The translations under genes were made by a program, and so were the position numbers. Shown piece by piece: positions 24,201 through 33,818 of a stretch of 64,000 nt of DNA. How positions within the stretch are numbered: the first letter of the stretch is position 1; every line of letters begins with the position of its first letter. A model generated the notes under the pieces. It worked only from the letters and a program-made list of their open reading frames with translations. It had not been told where the DNA came from and searched no databases. The DNA is taken from contig NZ_JACYFK010000002.1 of NCBI RefSeq assembly GCF_014855515.1, forward strand, positions 1 to 64,000, given 5' to 3'. This DNA is from Euzebyella marina (GTDB lineage Bacteria; Bacteroidota; Bacteroidia; Flavobacteriales; Flavobacteriaceae).

Positions 24201-24386
24201 TTCTTCAAACTTGAAGTAGGGATAGATTTTTGGGTTATCTGCTAAGATTGGTAAGGCATTTGGTTTGTCAAAACCGTAGGTGCTCAGCGATAAAATTCCT
24301 TCAGTAACGGTTGCATCTTGTGCAAAAAATGAGGTAAAACAGAAGAATGCAATGGCTAGATGAAAGTTTTGGTATAATCGGTTCAA
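21285..24386 (-). CDS. DUF5107 domain protein with TPR repeats, exported
   Basis: 1033 aa from TTG 24386, with a hydrophobic signal peptide ending in FFAQ. The DUF5107 beta-rich domain spans about 35-380 and resembles galactose-mutarotase-like sandwiches (EIGGKVWGAIEKSTGEEF, MRGPWTSGGIEFNFG). From about 480 to 1000 are many tetratricopeptide repeats (for example AKNASDQRALIHLADIEIRE). The protein probably binds a glycan or peptide in the periplasm. It is the last gene of the susC-susD-VCBS run, 11 bases after the VCBS gene. Catalytic activity is not evident. Confidence 0.88.
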   Translation of the reverse strand: MNRLYQNFHLAIAFFCFTSFFAQDATVTEGILSLSTYGFDKPNALPILADNPKIYPYFKFEEYTHKPEKRDWKVVTLENEFIKVFILPEIGGKVWGAIEKSTGEEFLYKNEVIKFRNIAMRGPWTSGGIEFNFGIIGHHPGTATPVNYVTKKNADGSVSCFVGSTDLPSETTWQVEIRLEKNKAYFETNVSWYNGSPLSQSYYNWMTGAAAATDDLEFYIPGNKYLEHDGTAKDWPIDNQGRNLWRYQENNFGPSKSYHVVGEYNDFFGGYYKNSDFGFGQWSPYEEMPGQKLWLWSLSRSGGIWEDLLTDSDGQYIEFQAGRLFNQYFPGAINPISQVSFDPFSMEKWSEIWFPYKKIGGMVDASPHGVLNVTKENNKLIVGLNALQQLKHTLTIKSKGKIIFEENIELSPMEVFSTEVNAVTDGPIEVELQGTELSYNSDPNTLSLKRPFSSTDIEISESENEVFKGIEAKEYREYENAKKQFTNILAKNASDQRALIHLADIEIREMKYDSALYYLNRALKFDTYNSSANYLSGIAYRMSNDTINALESFGWAARDMKFRSVAFAQMAELYLSNKNKERASYYSKKALDFNTYNLNARKVQVIIARITENTDLYKNLCKEYEELFPLDHFITVEKQLANQKRIQLDLANEFASETILGLAMDYYKLSLLDEAKQILEINKNYVKNNIWSAYLSNDTEILGPLKREPIDFVLPYRSETVEVLEWASQNNDSWKFKYYLALNYLALGRLKEGKEILQNLNDIPDSEIFYLFRAKMLKDRSYPDLLADYQKALELNKNDWKIWEENILFQLNSEKNNEALDLAKKAVKKFSSNYNLELAYVKALVQKKDFKKAIEVLYTIQILPFEHASESRSLYEKAHLALAKEKLDKKNYEEAIEILEKAKKWPENIGIGKPYNPDERAQDYLLAVGYEYIGETEKNLQILNEIVEYTYSALPKNSFNHLYGLLALNKLKKTNELKEFQNVLEDKSKEENQAATKLALDYWLNKNRTENPNQPNHSKLDIQKEVALWALQN

Positions 24387-24397
24387 GTCTGATTTTT

Positions 24398-27300
24398 TTA
24401 AGGGTTAAGACCATATATGGCCATAGTTTCATTATTTCTTGCGAACAAAATATATTTGGGGCCAGAGGAAGTTGATACTAATTTGATATCTCTGACTTCA
24501 CCATTAATATTTAGACCGCTTTCTGAAGAGTTTGTAGTTCTAAAATTTCCGCTTCCATCGCCCAAAAGAAGGGTGCCCTTATCGGCATCGTAACGACCGT
24601 ATTTAACTCGGGTGCCATAGAAATTTCCTGCTAGAAGAACATCCAAATTCCCATCGGAATTAAAGTCATTTATTAAAATTCCGTAAATAGGGGCAAATTG
24701 GGCCTGAACAGGTAATGAGGTTATTTTGAACTGACCATTTCCTAAGTTCTCAACATAAGATGTAGCAAAGTTTTTTGCTGCCAATACTTTTGCATCAGAT
24801 AACTGCTGGGCATTGAAAATGTCAGTTATTTTTTGATCGGCGTAATCGGAGTAGTTAATGTATTTGTTTTTTAGGCCGCTAAGTTGACCGACCAAGTCAT
24901 CTTTGGAAAAAACAGGATAGCTTTCACCCATTAAATAAGAGGTCAAAATAGGGTCAAGTGAACCATTTCCGTCAAAGTCTTTTGAATACAGTTTTACCGG
25001 TTGTTCGGGAGAAGCTTTTAACTGAGAATTGAGTCCGAAGTTGCCGACGATATAATCCATATCCCCGTCATTATCAAAATCAGCTTGCTCAATGGCGTTC
25101 CACCAGCCCTCACTATCTTGAAGACCGGAATTGGCCGTTACATCCCTGAACTCCTTGCCATTATTTTCAAACAACTCTATTGGCATGTATTCGCCAACCA
25201 CAATTAAATCAATTACTTGATCTCCGTTAAAATCGGTCCACATGGCATCTGTGACCATTCCTATTTCAGCCAGATTCTTAAAAGACTTTTCCGTTACATC
25301 TTGAAATTTTCCCAAACCATCGTTCTGCAATAGGTAGCTTTTTGGCGAATTGGGGTATTTGCCCGGTATAGATCTGCCACCGATAAATAAATCAAGGTCT
25401 CCATCATTATCATAGTCGGCTGCCTTGACGCAAGACCCATTGGTTGTTATTTTCGGTAGGTTGGTTTCTATTATCTTAAAATAACCATTACCGTCATTAA
25501 TATATAAGCGGTCTTGAAGTTCGCTACTACCGACTTGTTGCTCATGGCCACCACTCACCACATATAAATCTAGGTCTTTATCGTTATCGGCATCGAAAAA
25601 GAGGGCGTCGGTATCTTCAAACATTTCTGAAGAAGGTAAATCTCGCTGACTAAAACGGCCATTTTTTGTTTGAATGTAAAGGGACCCCGATTGACCTTTG
25701 GCCCCACCAATAAAAACATCGTCGAAACCATCGTTGTTAATATCTCCCACGGCTAAAGCTGGGCCTTCTACTGATAATTTATGGGGAAGTAATTGCTCAT
25801 TTTTAAAATCGATAAAGTTGTTTTCTTGGTGTTTAAAGTTTATCAAGCTATCTCTATCTAGGTCTACCAAAAATTTCCTCTTGGGCTCTGGGGCATTATA
25901 ATTAATCTGATTAGCATTTTTTTGCTCCAATAAAAGGGTCTGGTTCGATTTAATTTTTTTGATGGATTCTACTCTTTTGTCGGGCCATGTGACCGTTAGT
26001 TCATCAACAATGGAATCATTGCCCAAGCCAAAAATTAAATTGTAGTCTATAGAAGATTGAAAGCCTCTGGAAGGCATAAACTCTTGAACTAGCTTTCTCT
26101 CACCAATCTTTATTTCAACCTTCGAACCTATTCCGAAAGTGTTTTTATTGTCACCTTTTAAAAGCAGCTTCAGATAGTTATTACTGTCATGAGATTCCGA
26201 ATTGTTTCGATAAATGAAGGCTCGTTCATCGGTATTGTTGACAATAAGGTCAAAATCACCGTCATTATCGAGGTCGGCATAAGCGGCACCATTAGATAGG
26301 GTTTTTTGATCAAGACCCCACGCCTCGTTCATCTTTGAAAAAGACAGATTGCCATTATTTTTATAAGTGTAATTTTCTTCAATACTGGAAGGAATGTGTT
26401 TCAATAGGTCATTGATGGCCATTTCTGCGCCCACTTTGTTCTCTTCCATTTTTTGTTGAACCGCATAATTCATAAAATCCATATTGGTGTAATCACGCTT
26501 AACACCATTGGTGATGAACAGGTCTTTTAAACCATCATTATCTAGATCGACCCATAACGGGGCCCAACTCCAATCGGTAGAATGAATGCCTGATAGTTGA
26601 CCTATTTCTGAAAAAGAGTTGCCCTGATTGTTAAGGTGCATCATATTACGCATCGATTGATGGTAAAAACCTGATTTGACCAGAAATTGAAACTTATCAT
26701 AGTTATCGGGGCCTGAGACCATTTTTTGCCTGAAATTGCCTTCAGGTAACATATCTAAGGTCATTATTTCAGGGTAGCCGTCGTTGTTAATATCGGCGAT
26801 GTCAGAACCCATTGAAAAGTGTGATGTATGGCCTATGAATTTTTCTAAACTCTCTGTGAAAGTGCCGTCTTGATTGTTGATGTATAAATAATCTTGTTCG
26901 TTGAAATCATTCGTTATGTACAAATCGGGCCAAGTATCATTGTTTACATCTGAAACAGCGACACCTAGGCCAAAGCCCAAAACATTTGATATTAAGCCGA
27001 CTTTGTCATTTGAAATCAAAAAGTTACCGTTTTCATTGATATAAAAATGATCTTCGTAATAAGGGTTTCGCTTACTTTTTAAGTTGGTAGATATATTTCT
27101 AAAGCTGGCATATTCTTGTACCGAGTGGTTTACCACATACAAATCAAGGTCACCATCTTTATCATAATCAAAAAATGCTCCTTGTGTTGAGTAGCCCGGG
27201 TCATCGATACCATATTCTGCGGCTTTCTCGGTAAATGTCAAATCACCATTGTTAATGAAGAGCAAGTTCTTTCTTTTAAAATCATCGTGTGCGGCTGAAC

Positions 27301-27706
27301 GACAAACATAAATATCCAATAGACCATCGGAATTGATGTCAACCATGGTGGTGCCGGTATTCCAAAGACCTTCGGCAAAGACTCCCGCTTCTTTGGCAAT
27401 TTCTTCAAATTCTAAATTTCCCTTATTTAGATAAAGGTGGCTACCGACCATACTACCGGTAAAATAAATATCCTGAAGGCCATCGTTGTTGATATCACCA
27501 ACTGATACACCGCCACCGTTATAAATATATCCGTAAGTAAGAATATTAAACTCTTCTGTTTCTTGTAATATATTTTTGAACTTGATATTGGTTTTGGATT
27601 CGGGCAATAGAGTGAACATTTTGCTTTTATCACCTTTAGAACAACTGCCTAAAAACAATAGAACCGAAAAAAAAGGAAGGAGTTGGGTCGGTATTTTCAA
27701 CATCAT
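24398..27706 (-). CDS. VCBS/FG-GAP repeat lipoprotein with ASPIC/UnbV domain (CRTAC1-like)
   Basis: 1102 aa. The signal peptide ends in the lipobox LGSC, so it is a surface or outer-membrane lipoprotein. More than ten calcium-binding FG-GAP/VCBS blades with DxNxDG loops (DINNDGLQD, DYDKDGDLD, DYDNDGDLD) form two beta-propellers; between them (about 535-600) is an ASPIC/UnbV domain (GIGSKVEIKIGERKLVQEF). Such proteins are coupled to SusCD systems in Bacteroidota and probably bind ligand. It follows susD after a terminator-like hairpin that may reduce its expression. Confidence 0.92.
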   Translation of the reverse strand: MMLKIPTQLLPFFSVLLFLGSCSKGDKSKMFTLLPESKTNIKFKNILQETEEFNILTYGYIYNGGGVSVGDINNDGLQDIYFTGSMVGSHLYLNKGNLEFEEIAKEAGVFAEGLWNTGTTMVDINSDGLLDIYVCRSAAHDDFKRKNLLFINNGDLTFTEKAAEYGIDDPGYSTQGAFFDYDKDGDLDLYVVNHSVQEYASFRNISTNLKSKRNPYYEDHFYINENGNFLISNDKVGLISNVLGFGLGVAVSDVNNDTWPDLYITNDFNEQDYLYINNQDGTFTESLEKFIGHTSHFSMGSDIADINNDGYPEIMTLDMLPEGNFRQKMVSGPDNYDKFQFLVKSGFYHQSMRNMMHLNNQGNSFSEIGQLSGIHSTDWSWAPLWVDLDNDGLKDLFITNGVKRDYTNMDFMNYAVQQKMEENKVGAEMAINDLLKHIPSSIEENYTYKNNGNLSFSKMNEAWGLDQKTLSNGAAYADLDNDGDFDLIVNNTDERAFIYRNNSESHDSNNYLKLLLKGDNKNTFGIGSKVEIKIGERKLVQEFMPSRGFQSSIDYNLIFGLGNDSIVDELTVTWPDKRVESIKKIKSNQTLLLEQKNANQINYNAPEPKRKFLVDLDRDSLINFKHQENNFIDFKNEQLLPHKLSVEGPALAVGDINNDGFDDVFIGGAKGQSGSLYIQTKNGRFSQRDLPSSEMFEDTDALFFDADNDKDLDLYVVSGGHEQQVGSSELQDRLYINDGNGYFKIIETNLPKITTNGSCVKAADYDNDGDLDLFIGGRSIPGKYPNSPKSYLLQNDGLGKFQDVTEKSFKNLAEIGMVTDAMWTDFNGDQVIDLIVVGEYMPIELFENNGKEFRDVTANSGLQDSEGWWNAIEQADFDNDGDMDYIVGNFGLNSQLKASPEQPVKLYSKDFDGNGSLDPILTSYLMGESYPVFSKDDLVGQLSGLKNKYINYSDYADQKITDIFNAQQLSDAKVLAAKNFATSYVENLGNGQFKITSLPVQAQFAPIYGILINDFNSDGNLDVLLAGNFYGTRVKYGRYDADKGTLLLGDGSGNFRTTNSSESGLNINGEVRDIKLVSTSSGPKYILFARNNETMAIYGLNP

Positions 27707-27784
27707 GGGGTATGTTTAAAAGGTGTAGCTGAAAATAATGATTTTCAGAATTATTCAGGATTAGGATGGGCATATGTTTAAATA

Positions 27785-27820
27785 AAAAACCTGTAGAAAA
27801 TTTCAATTCTACAGGTTTTT
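27785..27820 (-). terminator. Hairpin between susD-like gene and VCBS gene
   Basis: AAAAACCTGTAGAA (27785-27798) pairs perfectly over 14 bp with TTCTACAGGTTTTT (27807-27820), ending in a T-run on either strand. It lies 30 bases after the susD stop and about 80 before the VCBS start. It may partly terminate susCD mRNA or protect its 3' end. Confidence 0.8.
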
Positions 27821-27850
27821 ACTTAGCAAACAATTAATAAATCAGGGCAA

Positions 27851-29428
27851 TTAAAAATTCGGTCCGCCTGTATCCCACCAAAGGCGGGTGTTGATTTCGT
27901 CTGGTCCTCCCAGCTTTGACGTAGCATCGGCTACTCCAGCAGGATTATTCTCTCGTTCATCGTTTACGAATGGCATTCTTTTAATAAACTCACCTTCTGG
28001 AACCACACCCCAATCAGAGTTACTACTATTTTGATAGACAGGAGGTAATTTGGGATACCCAGTTCTTCTAAAATCTACCCAAGCCTCCATTTCATTGGTA
28101 TATGCGGCAATCCATTTTTGAGTAATTATCTTTTCCAATTTGGTTTCATTATCAGCACTTTCATCCCAAGCAATAGTGGCAGTTATTTGATTCGTAAAAT
28201 CATTAATTGGATCAGGATATATAGGTTCGTCATAATCTATGGGCAAACTAGTATTGTCGGCAAGATAAGCATCTACGCCACCTGCACCCCATAATTCAAA
28301 TGAAGCTTTAACACCATCTTCATAATTGGTCTGTGCATCACCTGCACCGACCCAACCACGCAAGGCCGCCTCAGCCTTAAGAAAGAATACTTCATCGGCA
28401 CTCAACACTTTTCTCTCAGTAACAGCTCCTGGATCATTAAAACTAAGGTCAATTGTAGAAAAAGGAAGATGATCATCTTTTGCAACTAATTCACCACCGT
28501 TGCGAATACCTTTATAGGGAAATTCAGGGTGATCACTCACTAATGATAAATCATCAACAGGATCAAAGAAGGAATGAATTCTAGGATCTTGATAACCTAC
28601 TAAAACTGATTCCATAGTTGCACTCATGCGGGTATCATTCCATTCAAAACATATTTGAGCGGGATGAAATTTATTTCCGTATAGAGAAATATTCATATTC
28701 TCAGAATTGGCCTCAATCAACCCGGCAGGATCTGCTAGTGCTTTTTCACCTTGCGTTTTCGCTAAGGCAGGATCTACTTTGGAAACACGCATGGCTAATT
28801 GAAGTCTTAAAGAATTGGCATATTTAGCCCACATGGCCACGTCTCCGCCGTAGCTGGCGTCAAAATCTGAAAGACCGGTATAATCTGTGTTCGAATTGAA
28901 GGTCTCAATTATTCTATCTAAATCACTGAAGAATGCATTATACAAATCTTGTTCGCTATCATAGGTTACATCCCCTTCACTACCAAAATCTGTATAAATA
29001 ATCGGTCCGTAAAAAGAAGTCACCCTGGACATAGATAAAATTTTAATCAAATTTGCCCATTCTGCAAACATAAAATAACCATCTGCTTCTGCAAGTTCGA
29101 TTACTTGCTTAGCCGGGGCCATAATATTGTTGTATTCACGGGCCCAGTATCCGTTCCAGCGTATGTAATAGGTTGTGTTATTAACATTTCCGGTAAAAGG
29201 AGTTGGCTGCGCCAAATGTTGAGCATAAGATACATTTGTTAGGTTGTGATCTACCTGGTTCCCGAAAATTTGACTCAACATCGATGGATAGAACGCGCCA
29301 ACATGATTAAAATCTTGCTTGAGGGATTCGGTTGATATCTGGTAGGGATTCGTATTTACCTCTTCAAAATCATCTGTACATGAATTGAAGGCCACTACCA
29401 TGGCTAAGAGATATAAAAGTTTTTTCAT
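27851..29428 (-). CDS. SusD/RagB-family outer-membrane nutrient-binding lipoprotein
   Basis: 525 aa, of the SusD-like_2 group. The signal peptide ends in FNSC (lipobox). The N-terminal TDDFEEVNTNPYQIS and the TPR-like helices surrounding WAKYANSLRLQLAMRVS match the family. SusD proteins sit as a lid on the partner SusC porin and capture glycans or peptides. It directly follows susC with a 9-base gap. The SusD-like_2 group is often associated with peptides or unusual ligands rather than starch, so the substrate remains open. Confidence 0.93.
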   Translation of the reverse strand: MKKLLYLLAMVVAFNSCTDDFEEVNTNPYQISTESLKQDFNHVGAFYPSMLSQIFGNQVDHNLTNVSYAQHLAQPTPFTGNVNNTTYYIRWNGYWAREYNNIMAPAKQVIELAEADGYFMFAEWANLIKILSMSRVTSFYGPIIYTDFGSEGDVTYDSEQDLYNAFFSDLDRIIETFNSNTDYTGLSDFDASYGGDVAMWAKYANSLRLQLAMRVSKVDPALAKTQGEKALADPAGLIEANSENMNISLYGNKFHPAQICFEWNDTRMSATMESVLVGYQDPRIHSFFDPVDDLSLVSDHPEFPYKGIRNGGELVAKDDHLPFSTIDLSFNDPGAVTERKVLSADEVFFLKAEAALRGWVGAGDAQTNYEDGVKASFELWGAGGVDAYLADNTSLPIDYDEPIYPDPINDFTNQITATIAWDESADNETKLEKIITQKWIAAYTNEMEAWVDFRRTGYPKLPPVYQNSSNSDWGVVPEGEFIKRMPFVNDERENNPAGVADATSKLGGPDEINTRLWWDTGGPNF

Positions 29429-29437
29429 GCTATTTTT

Positions 29438-32400
29438 TTAGAAAGTTAGTTTTAGATTAAACCCGTACGTTCCAGTAGAAGGTAGGTTAAAATTGTCCAA
29501 ACCTTGTGCATTTTGGTTCGTACTGATAGCTAATTCAGGATCAAATGGCGCATCTTTATAGAAAAAGAACAAGTTGTTACCTATAAAAGATAAACTGGCC
29601 GCTTGTATCGGTAATCCAGAGTTTGAAAGATCAAAATTGTACCCAACTGAAAGCTGACTTAATTTTACATTGGTTCGGTCATAAACGTAGGCTTCACCCA
29701 CACCGTTTCTGTCGCCAATAGCTCGATACCATGTTTCGGCATCTACAGTGGTAATAGCTGCGCCTGTTGCCTCATCTACCCCATTTACTGTTACTCCGCC
29801 GGCGTCGCGAGCATCGGCAGTTACTTGAGATACACCATAACCATCTAGCATTGATTGGGTTTGGCTAAATACTTTGCCACCGAACTTGGCATTTATTAAG
29901 GCACCAAAAGTAAATCTTTTGAAACTTACACTGTTGTTCCAGCCTAAACTCGCTTTAGGGTCAAGATTTCCAATTAACTCTGGAAGATCGGTTTTTCTAG
30001 GAGCGCCTTCACTGAATATAATTCTACCTTGATCATCCCTTAAGAATTTATTCACATAAAGGTCATTATATCTTCCGCCCTCGATAAGTCGTGAATAGTA
30101 GCCCTCCGATGAACCAAGGTTAAAAATACGTTCGTCATCTGGCCCTATATCTACTACTTCGTTTCTATTAGAAGTAAAGTTAAAAGATGAGCTCCATTCA
30201 AAATCTTCTGACTGGATAGGAATAGTATTTAAGGTTATTTCAACCCCTTTGTTGGTTATCTCACCAGCGTTGATGTACTCTTGAGTATATCCCCCTTGAC
30301 CCGAGGTTGTAGGTACAGAAATATATTGGTCTTCACTCTTAATAAAGTAATAAGTAAAATCTAATCCTAATCGATTGTTGAAGAAACGTAAATCCGCACC
30401 CACTTCAGAACTTGTTATAATTTCGGGTTTAGCATCCAAAAATGGTCTTGTGGTATTTCTGCTAACCCCACCATTTGCCGTAATACTGTTCTGCGGGTTG
30501 ATTCTGTTAAAAGGAACTTCATTACCGACTTGAGTCCAAGAACCTCTTAATTTCAAGAAGCTAATGGCTTCCGGTAGGGTAAACATTTCGCTCAAGAGCG
30601 CTGTTAGACCCAATGAAGGGTAGAAATAGGAGTCGTTACCTGTTAAGGCTAAGGTGGAGGCCCAGTCATTACGGCCTTGAATGTCTAAGAAAAGCATTTC
30701 TTTGAAACCTATTTGGGCATTAGCGAAAATACCCTCTTTAATTATCGTTCCATTTGTAATTGACTGTACTTGAACGTTAGTTGGTAAGTTCTGAAAATAA
30801 AACTCATTAGGATAAAGTAAACCCAATGTACCCGTGTTAACCTGAACACCAATTCCGTACTTTGTTTCTTGATGACTCGCTCCTAGGGTAGCATTTAAAC
30901 TAAAATCTTCTCCTAAATCAGTGTTATAATTCAAAATAGCATCTGTATATAATAGCTTATCTTGATACTTTTGGTAGTCCCAAGCACCGTTAGGATGAAC
31001 GTTTGTTGAGTTTGACGTAGCAGCATGCTGCTGTTCTTTAGTTATTGTTGCATAATCGTAATTACCTCTTACTTGAAGACTTAGGTTATCCATGATATCA
31101 TAACTAAGCGTCAAATTTCCGATAAAGCGATCACGTCTATCAGTTTGAGGTTCGTTGTTCAATATCCAGTATGGGTTGGACTGATGATGGTCAGAAACGA
31201 ACCAGTTTTGCGCCATGATATTTCTTTCTTGGTCAAAAACTTCATAATTATTTTTATAATTATAGAAATTCCGATTTCTAGGAAAGAAGTATAAACCTGT
31301 TAGAGGATTTAGATAATATCCTGAAGGAAGCCTATTCTTGCTACTTTCAACAGCACCTATCACATTGGATGTAATGGTTAATTTATCATTGAACAGTTTA
31401 GTAGATTGCTTAAAAGTAAAGTTGTTTTTCAGGTATTTGTTCATCGGCGTGATACCGGTAGCACTAATGTTACCATAAGAGAAGTAAGCCTGCGTTTTAT
31501 CAGTTCCACCACTAACACTTACTGAATTGAAAAAGTTGTGGCCTGTTTGAAAGAAATCTTCAACATAATCGCTTTGGTAATCACCAGGAGTAGTGTCCCA
31601 ACTTTCTTTAGCAGCCCCTATGGCTCCATATTTATATTGTAAATCTGGTAATTCAAGATAGTGTTCGAAAGTGTAACTACTATTTACCGTCACAGTTGTT
31701 TTTCCTTGAGAACCACTTTTTGTAGTAATTAAGACTACACCATTAGCTCCTTGGCTACCATACAGTACCGCGGCATTAGCACCTCGAAGAATACTTATGC
31801 TTTCAATGTCATCTGGGTTTATGGCCGAAAGACCATCACCACTATCGCTACCACCCCACATACCAGGTTGGCCGCCTTTATTGTTCGCCATTGGAATACC
31901 ATCGATTACAAATAGTGGAGAGCTATCGCCACTTAAAGATTTGTTACCCCTGAGAAGTATTTTTGTTGAACCACCTGCACCTGAGCTACTTTTTTTGATT
32001 TCGACACCGGCTGTCTTACCAGAGAGTGCGTTCATAAAGTTAGGGTCTCTTGTTTTGGTCAATTCGTCAGAGTCTACAGATTGTTGAGCATAGGTTAAGG
32101 TCTTTTCCTGCCTTTTGATACCTAGAGCAGTAACTACGACCTCATCGAGTTGACTCGCATCTTCTTCCATAGCTACATCTACAGTATTAGTGGAGCCCAC
32201 AGTCGCGGTTTGTGTTTTAGTGCCCAAATAAGAGAATACTAGAATGTCCCCTTCTGCCGCCTCAATGGAGTAATTACCATCAAAATCGGTTTGGGTCCCA
32301 TTGGTAGTGCCCTGAACCAAAACGTTTACGCCAGGTAAGGGGGCACCATCGTTCGCATCAGTAACCGTACCGGTCACCGTTTTGTCTTGCGCCATTAGGG

Positions 32401-32449
32401 GATAGGTTCCCAAAAGGAGCGCAAAACACACAATTAGTCTTTTAATCAT
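29438..32449 (-). CDS. SusC/RagA-family TonB-linked outer-membrane transporter
   Basis: 1003 aa. A signal peptide (cut near LMAQ) is followed by a carboxypeptidase-D-like regulatory domain (VTGTVTDANDGAPLPGVNVL), a TonB box region, the plug domain with RGNKSLSGDSSPLFVIDGIP, and a 22-strand beta-barrel ending in aromatic F (FNLKLTF). It imports ligand captured by SusD using energy from TonB-ExbBD. No anti-sigma-interacting STN domain is present, so control is likely through the nearby LacI-type regulator rather than an ECF sigma factor. Confidence 0.95.
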   Translation of the reverse strand: MIKRLIVCFALLLGTYPLMAQDKTVTGTVTDANDGAPLPGVNVLVQGTTNGTQTDFDGNYSIEAAEGDILVFSYLGTKTQTATVGSTNTVDVAMEEDASQLDEVVVTALGIKRQEKTLTYAQQSVDSDELTKTRDPNFMNALSGKTAGVEIKKSSSGAGGSTKILLRGNKSLSGDSSPLFVIDGIPMANNKGGQPGMWGGSDSGDGLSAINPDDIESISILRGANAAVLYGSQGANGVVLITTKSGSQGKTTVTVNSSYTFEHYLELPDLQYKYGAIGAAKESWDTTPGDYQSDYVEDFFQTGHNFFNSVSVSGGTDKTQAYFSYGNISATGITPMNKYLKNNFTFKQSTKLFNDKLTITSNVIGAVESSKNRLPSGYYLNPLTGLYFFPRNRNFYNYKNNYEVFDQERNIMAQNWFVSDHHQSNPYWILNNEPQTDRRDRFIGNLTLSYDIMDNLSLQVRGNYDYATITKEQQHAATSNSTNVHPNGAWDYQKYQDKLLYTDAILNYNTDLGEDFSLNATLGASHQETKYGIGVQVNTGTLGLLYPNEFYFQNLPTNVQVQSITNGTIIKEGIFANAQIGFKEMLFLDIQGRNDWASTLALTGNDSYFYPSLGLTALLSEMFTLPEAISFLKLRGSWTQVGNEVPFNRINPQNSITANGGVSRNTTRPFLDAKPEIITSSEVGADLRFFNNRLGLDFTYYFIKSEDQYISVPTTSGQGGYTQEYINAGEITNKGVEITLNTIPIQSEDFEWSSSFNFTSNRNEVVDIGPDDERIFNLGSSEGYYSRLIEGGRYNDLYVNKFLRDDQGRIIFSEGAPRKTDLPELIGNLDPKASLGWNNSVSFKRFTFGALINAKFGGKVFSQTQSMLDGYGVSQVTADARDAGGVTVNGVDEATGAAITTVDAETWYRAIGDRNGVGEAYVYDRTNVKLSQLSVGYNFDLSNSGLPIQAASLSFIGNNLFFFYKDAPFDPELAISTNQNAQGLDNFNLPSTGTYGFNLKLTF

Positions 32450-32546
32450 AATGTTGGTTTTTAGCGTGAAGTTAGTTTAACATTTTATTAAGGTTCTGTG
32501 AATTTAAACTAAAATTTTTAACAGACAAGAGGTTTTGCAAGAAAAA

Positions 32547-32562
32547 TGTGTTCGAGCACACA
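32547..32562. promoter_or_regulatory. Palindromic operator candidate upstream of susC
   Basis: TGTGTTCGAGCACACA is an interrupted palindrome (TGTGT/ACACA arms around a central CG) lying about 100 bases upstream of the susC start and 60 downstream of the end of the lacI-type gene on that strand. It could be an operator or a weak hairpin; the sequence alone does not decide. Confidence 0.3.
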
Positions 32563-32622
32563 CTCCTAAAAAAAAGAAGGGTGAATCTAGTAAATTCGCA
32601 ATTACAGACTCTTAAACTGCTG

Positions 32623-33672
32623 TTATTCTAAATAGTATGTTACGTTCTCTGAGGTAATAATGTCGATGGGAAGTAGCATGCGGGAAGGAACCTCTTTACC
32701 GAATAGGAAGTATTCGGCGAAATAACTAATACCAAGATAAGCTTGTCTTTTGGGCTTTTGATGGATTAGAAATTCAATCTGTCCCTTATTAAGGTAATCT
32801 ATATTTTCTGGTAAAAGATCATACCCAACAATTACGGGACTTTTAGAAGAATTAGCTATTTCGGAAAATAAAGAAACAAATTTGTGAGACTTTGAGTTGG
32901 TGATGAAAATGGCAGAAATTTCCGGATGGCTTTTATATAATTGAGCCACTTGTTTCTTTAATTCATCCTGATGACTCGTTGGTACAGCTTCGCTTAAAAT
33001 TTTGTGATTCGAATGGTCACGCTCATCAAAATAATTCAAGAATCCTTTTTCTTTGAGCTCCATGTGGTCTTCTTTGTCCAAATGTAGAACCAGTATAGTA
33101 GCATCTTTACTAACCACCTTATCGATTAGACCGGCAGCTACTTTACCACTCTGAAACAAATCTTGACCAACGAAAATCTCTCCGTTTAAGGTGTTTATAT
33201 AGTTATTGAATAGGGCGGCCCTTATCTTATTTTCACGACATTCTTTAAGTATTTCAATCGACTCTTCTTGAAAGAGGGGTGCCATTAAGATGACATCTGG
33301 CTTCGATACTAATATTTCTTTCGATTTACTCGTAAATGATTCTTTTTGATAAGGATGGTAAAAATATTGGTCAACAATTACACCAAAAGCACTGAACTCG
33401 TTTATAGCCTCTAGAATACCTTGTTCGGCAGGTTGCCAATAGGGGTCAATTTGCCAATCGGGCATCAAGACACAAATTCTGTATACTTTATTTCTTTTGA
33501 GGTTTCGTGCGATGGGATTAGGTTGGTAGTCTATTTCCCCAAGTACACGTTTTACTTTGTCATGTGCCTCGTCAGATACTTTTCCTCTTTTATGAAGTAC
33601 CCTGTCAACGGTACCTTTTGAGACACCAGCCATTTTGGCTATGTCCTTTATAGTGTATTTCTTTTTGGTCAT
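32623..33672 (-). CDS. LacI-family transcriptional regulator
   Basis: 349 aa. The N-terminal helix-turn-helix and hinge helix (TIKDIAKMAGVSKGTVDRVL, then NPIARNLKRNK) are followed by a periplasmic-binding-protein-like sensor domain (about 62-345) that should bind a small sugar or related ligand. The GTVDRVLHKRG variant of recognition is common in Bacteroidota. It stands between the symporter and susC, all on the minus strand, and so is the likely local regulator. A palindrome overlaps its own transcription start, suggesting autoregulation. Confidence 0.93.
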   Translation of the reverse strand: MTKKKYTIKDIAKMAGVSKGTVDRVLHKRGKVSDEAHDKVKRVLGEIDYQPNPIARNLKRNKVYRICVLMPDWQIDPYWQPAEQGILEAINEFSAFGVIVDQYFYHPYQKESFTSKSKEILVSKPDVILMAPLFQEESIEILKECRENKIRAALFNNYINTLNGEIFVGQDLFQSGKVAAGLIDKVVSKDATILVLHLDKEDHMELKEKGFLNYFDERDHSNHKILSEAVPTSHQDELKKQVAQLYKSHPEISAIFITNSKSHKFVSLFSEIANSSKSPVIVGYDLLPENIDYLNKGQIEFLIHQKPKRQAYLGISYFAEYFLFGKEVPSRMLLPIDIITSENVTYYLE

Positions 33673-33697
33673 TAAAACGGGAAGTCTGGTTAGTGAC

Positions 33698-33734
33698 TAA
33701 ACGCAATCGTTTAAGCTTTCGGTAATCAAATATA
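33698..33734 (-). promoter_or_regulatory. Promoter of the lacI-type gene with overlapping operator
   Basis: The minus strand has TATATTTG (33727-33734), a full match to TAnnTTTG. Just downstream is TAAACG-caat-CGTTTA (33698-33713, plus-strand reading), a perfect 6-bp inverted repeat with a 4-base spacer, situated about +7 to +22. A repressor bound there would block its own transcription. Confidence 0.5.
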
Positions 33735-33818
33735 AATCTTTTGTTAAAAAGACTTTAAAAATTAAGAGATATTAAGAATTGTTTGAGAATCAGTAAAATA
33801 TAAGCCGCTAATTTTCAA

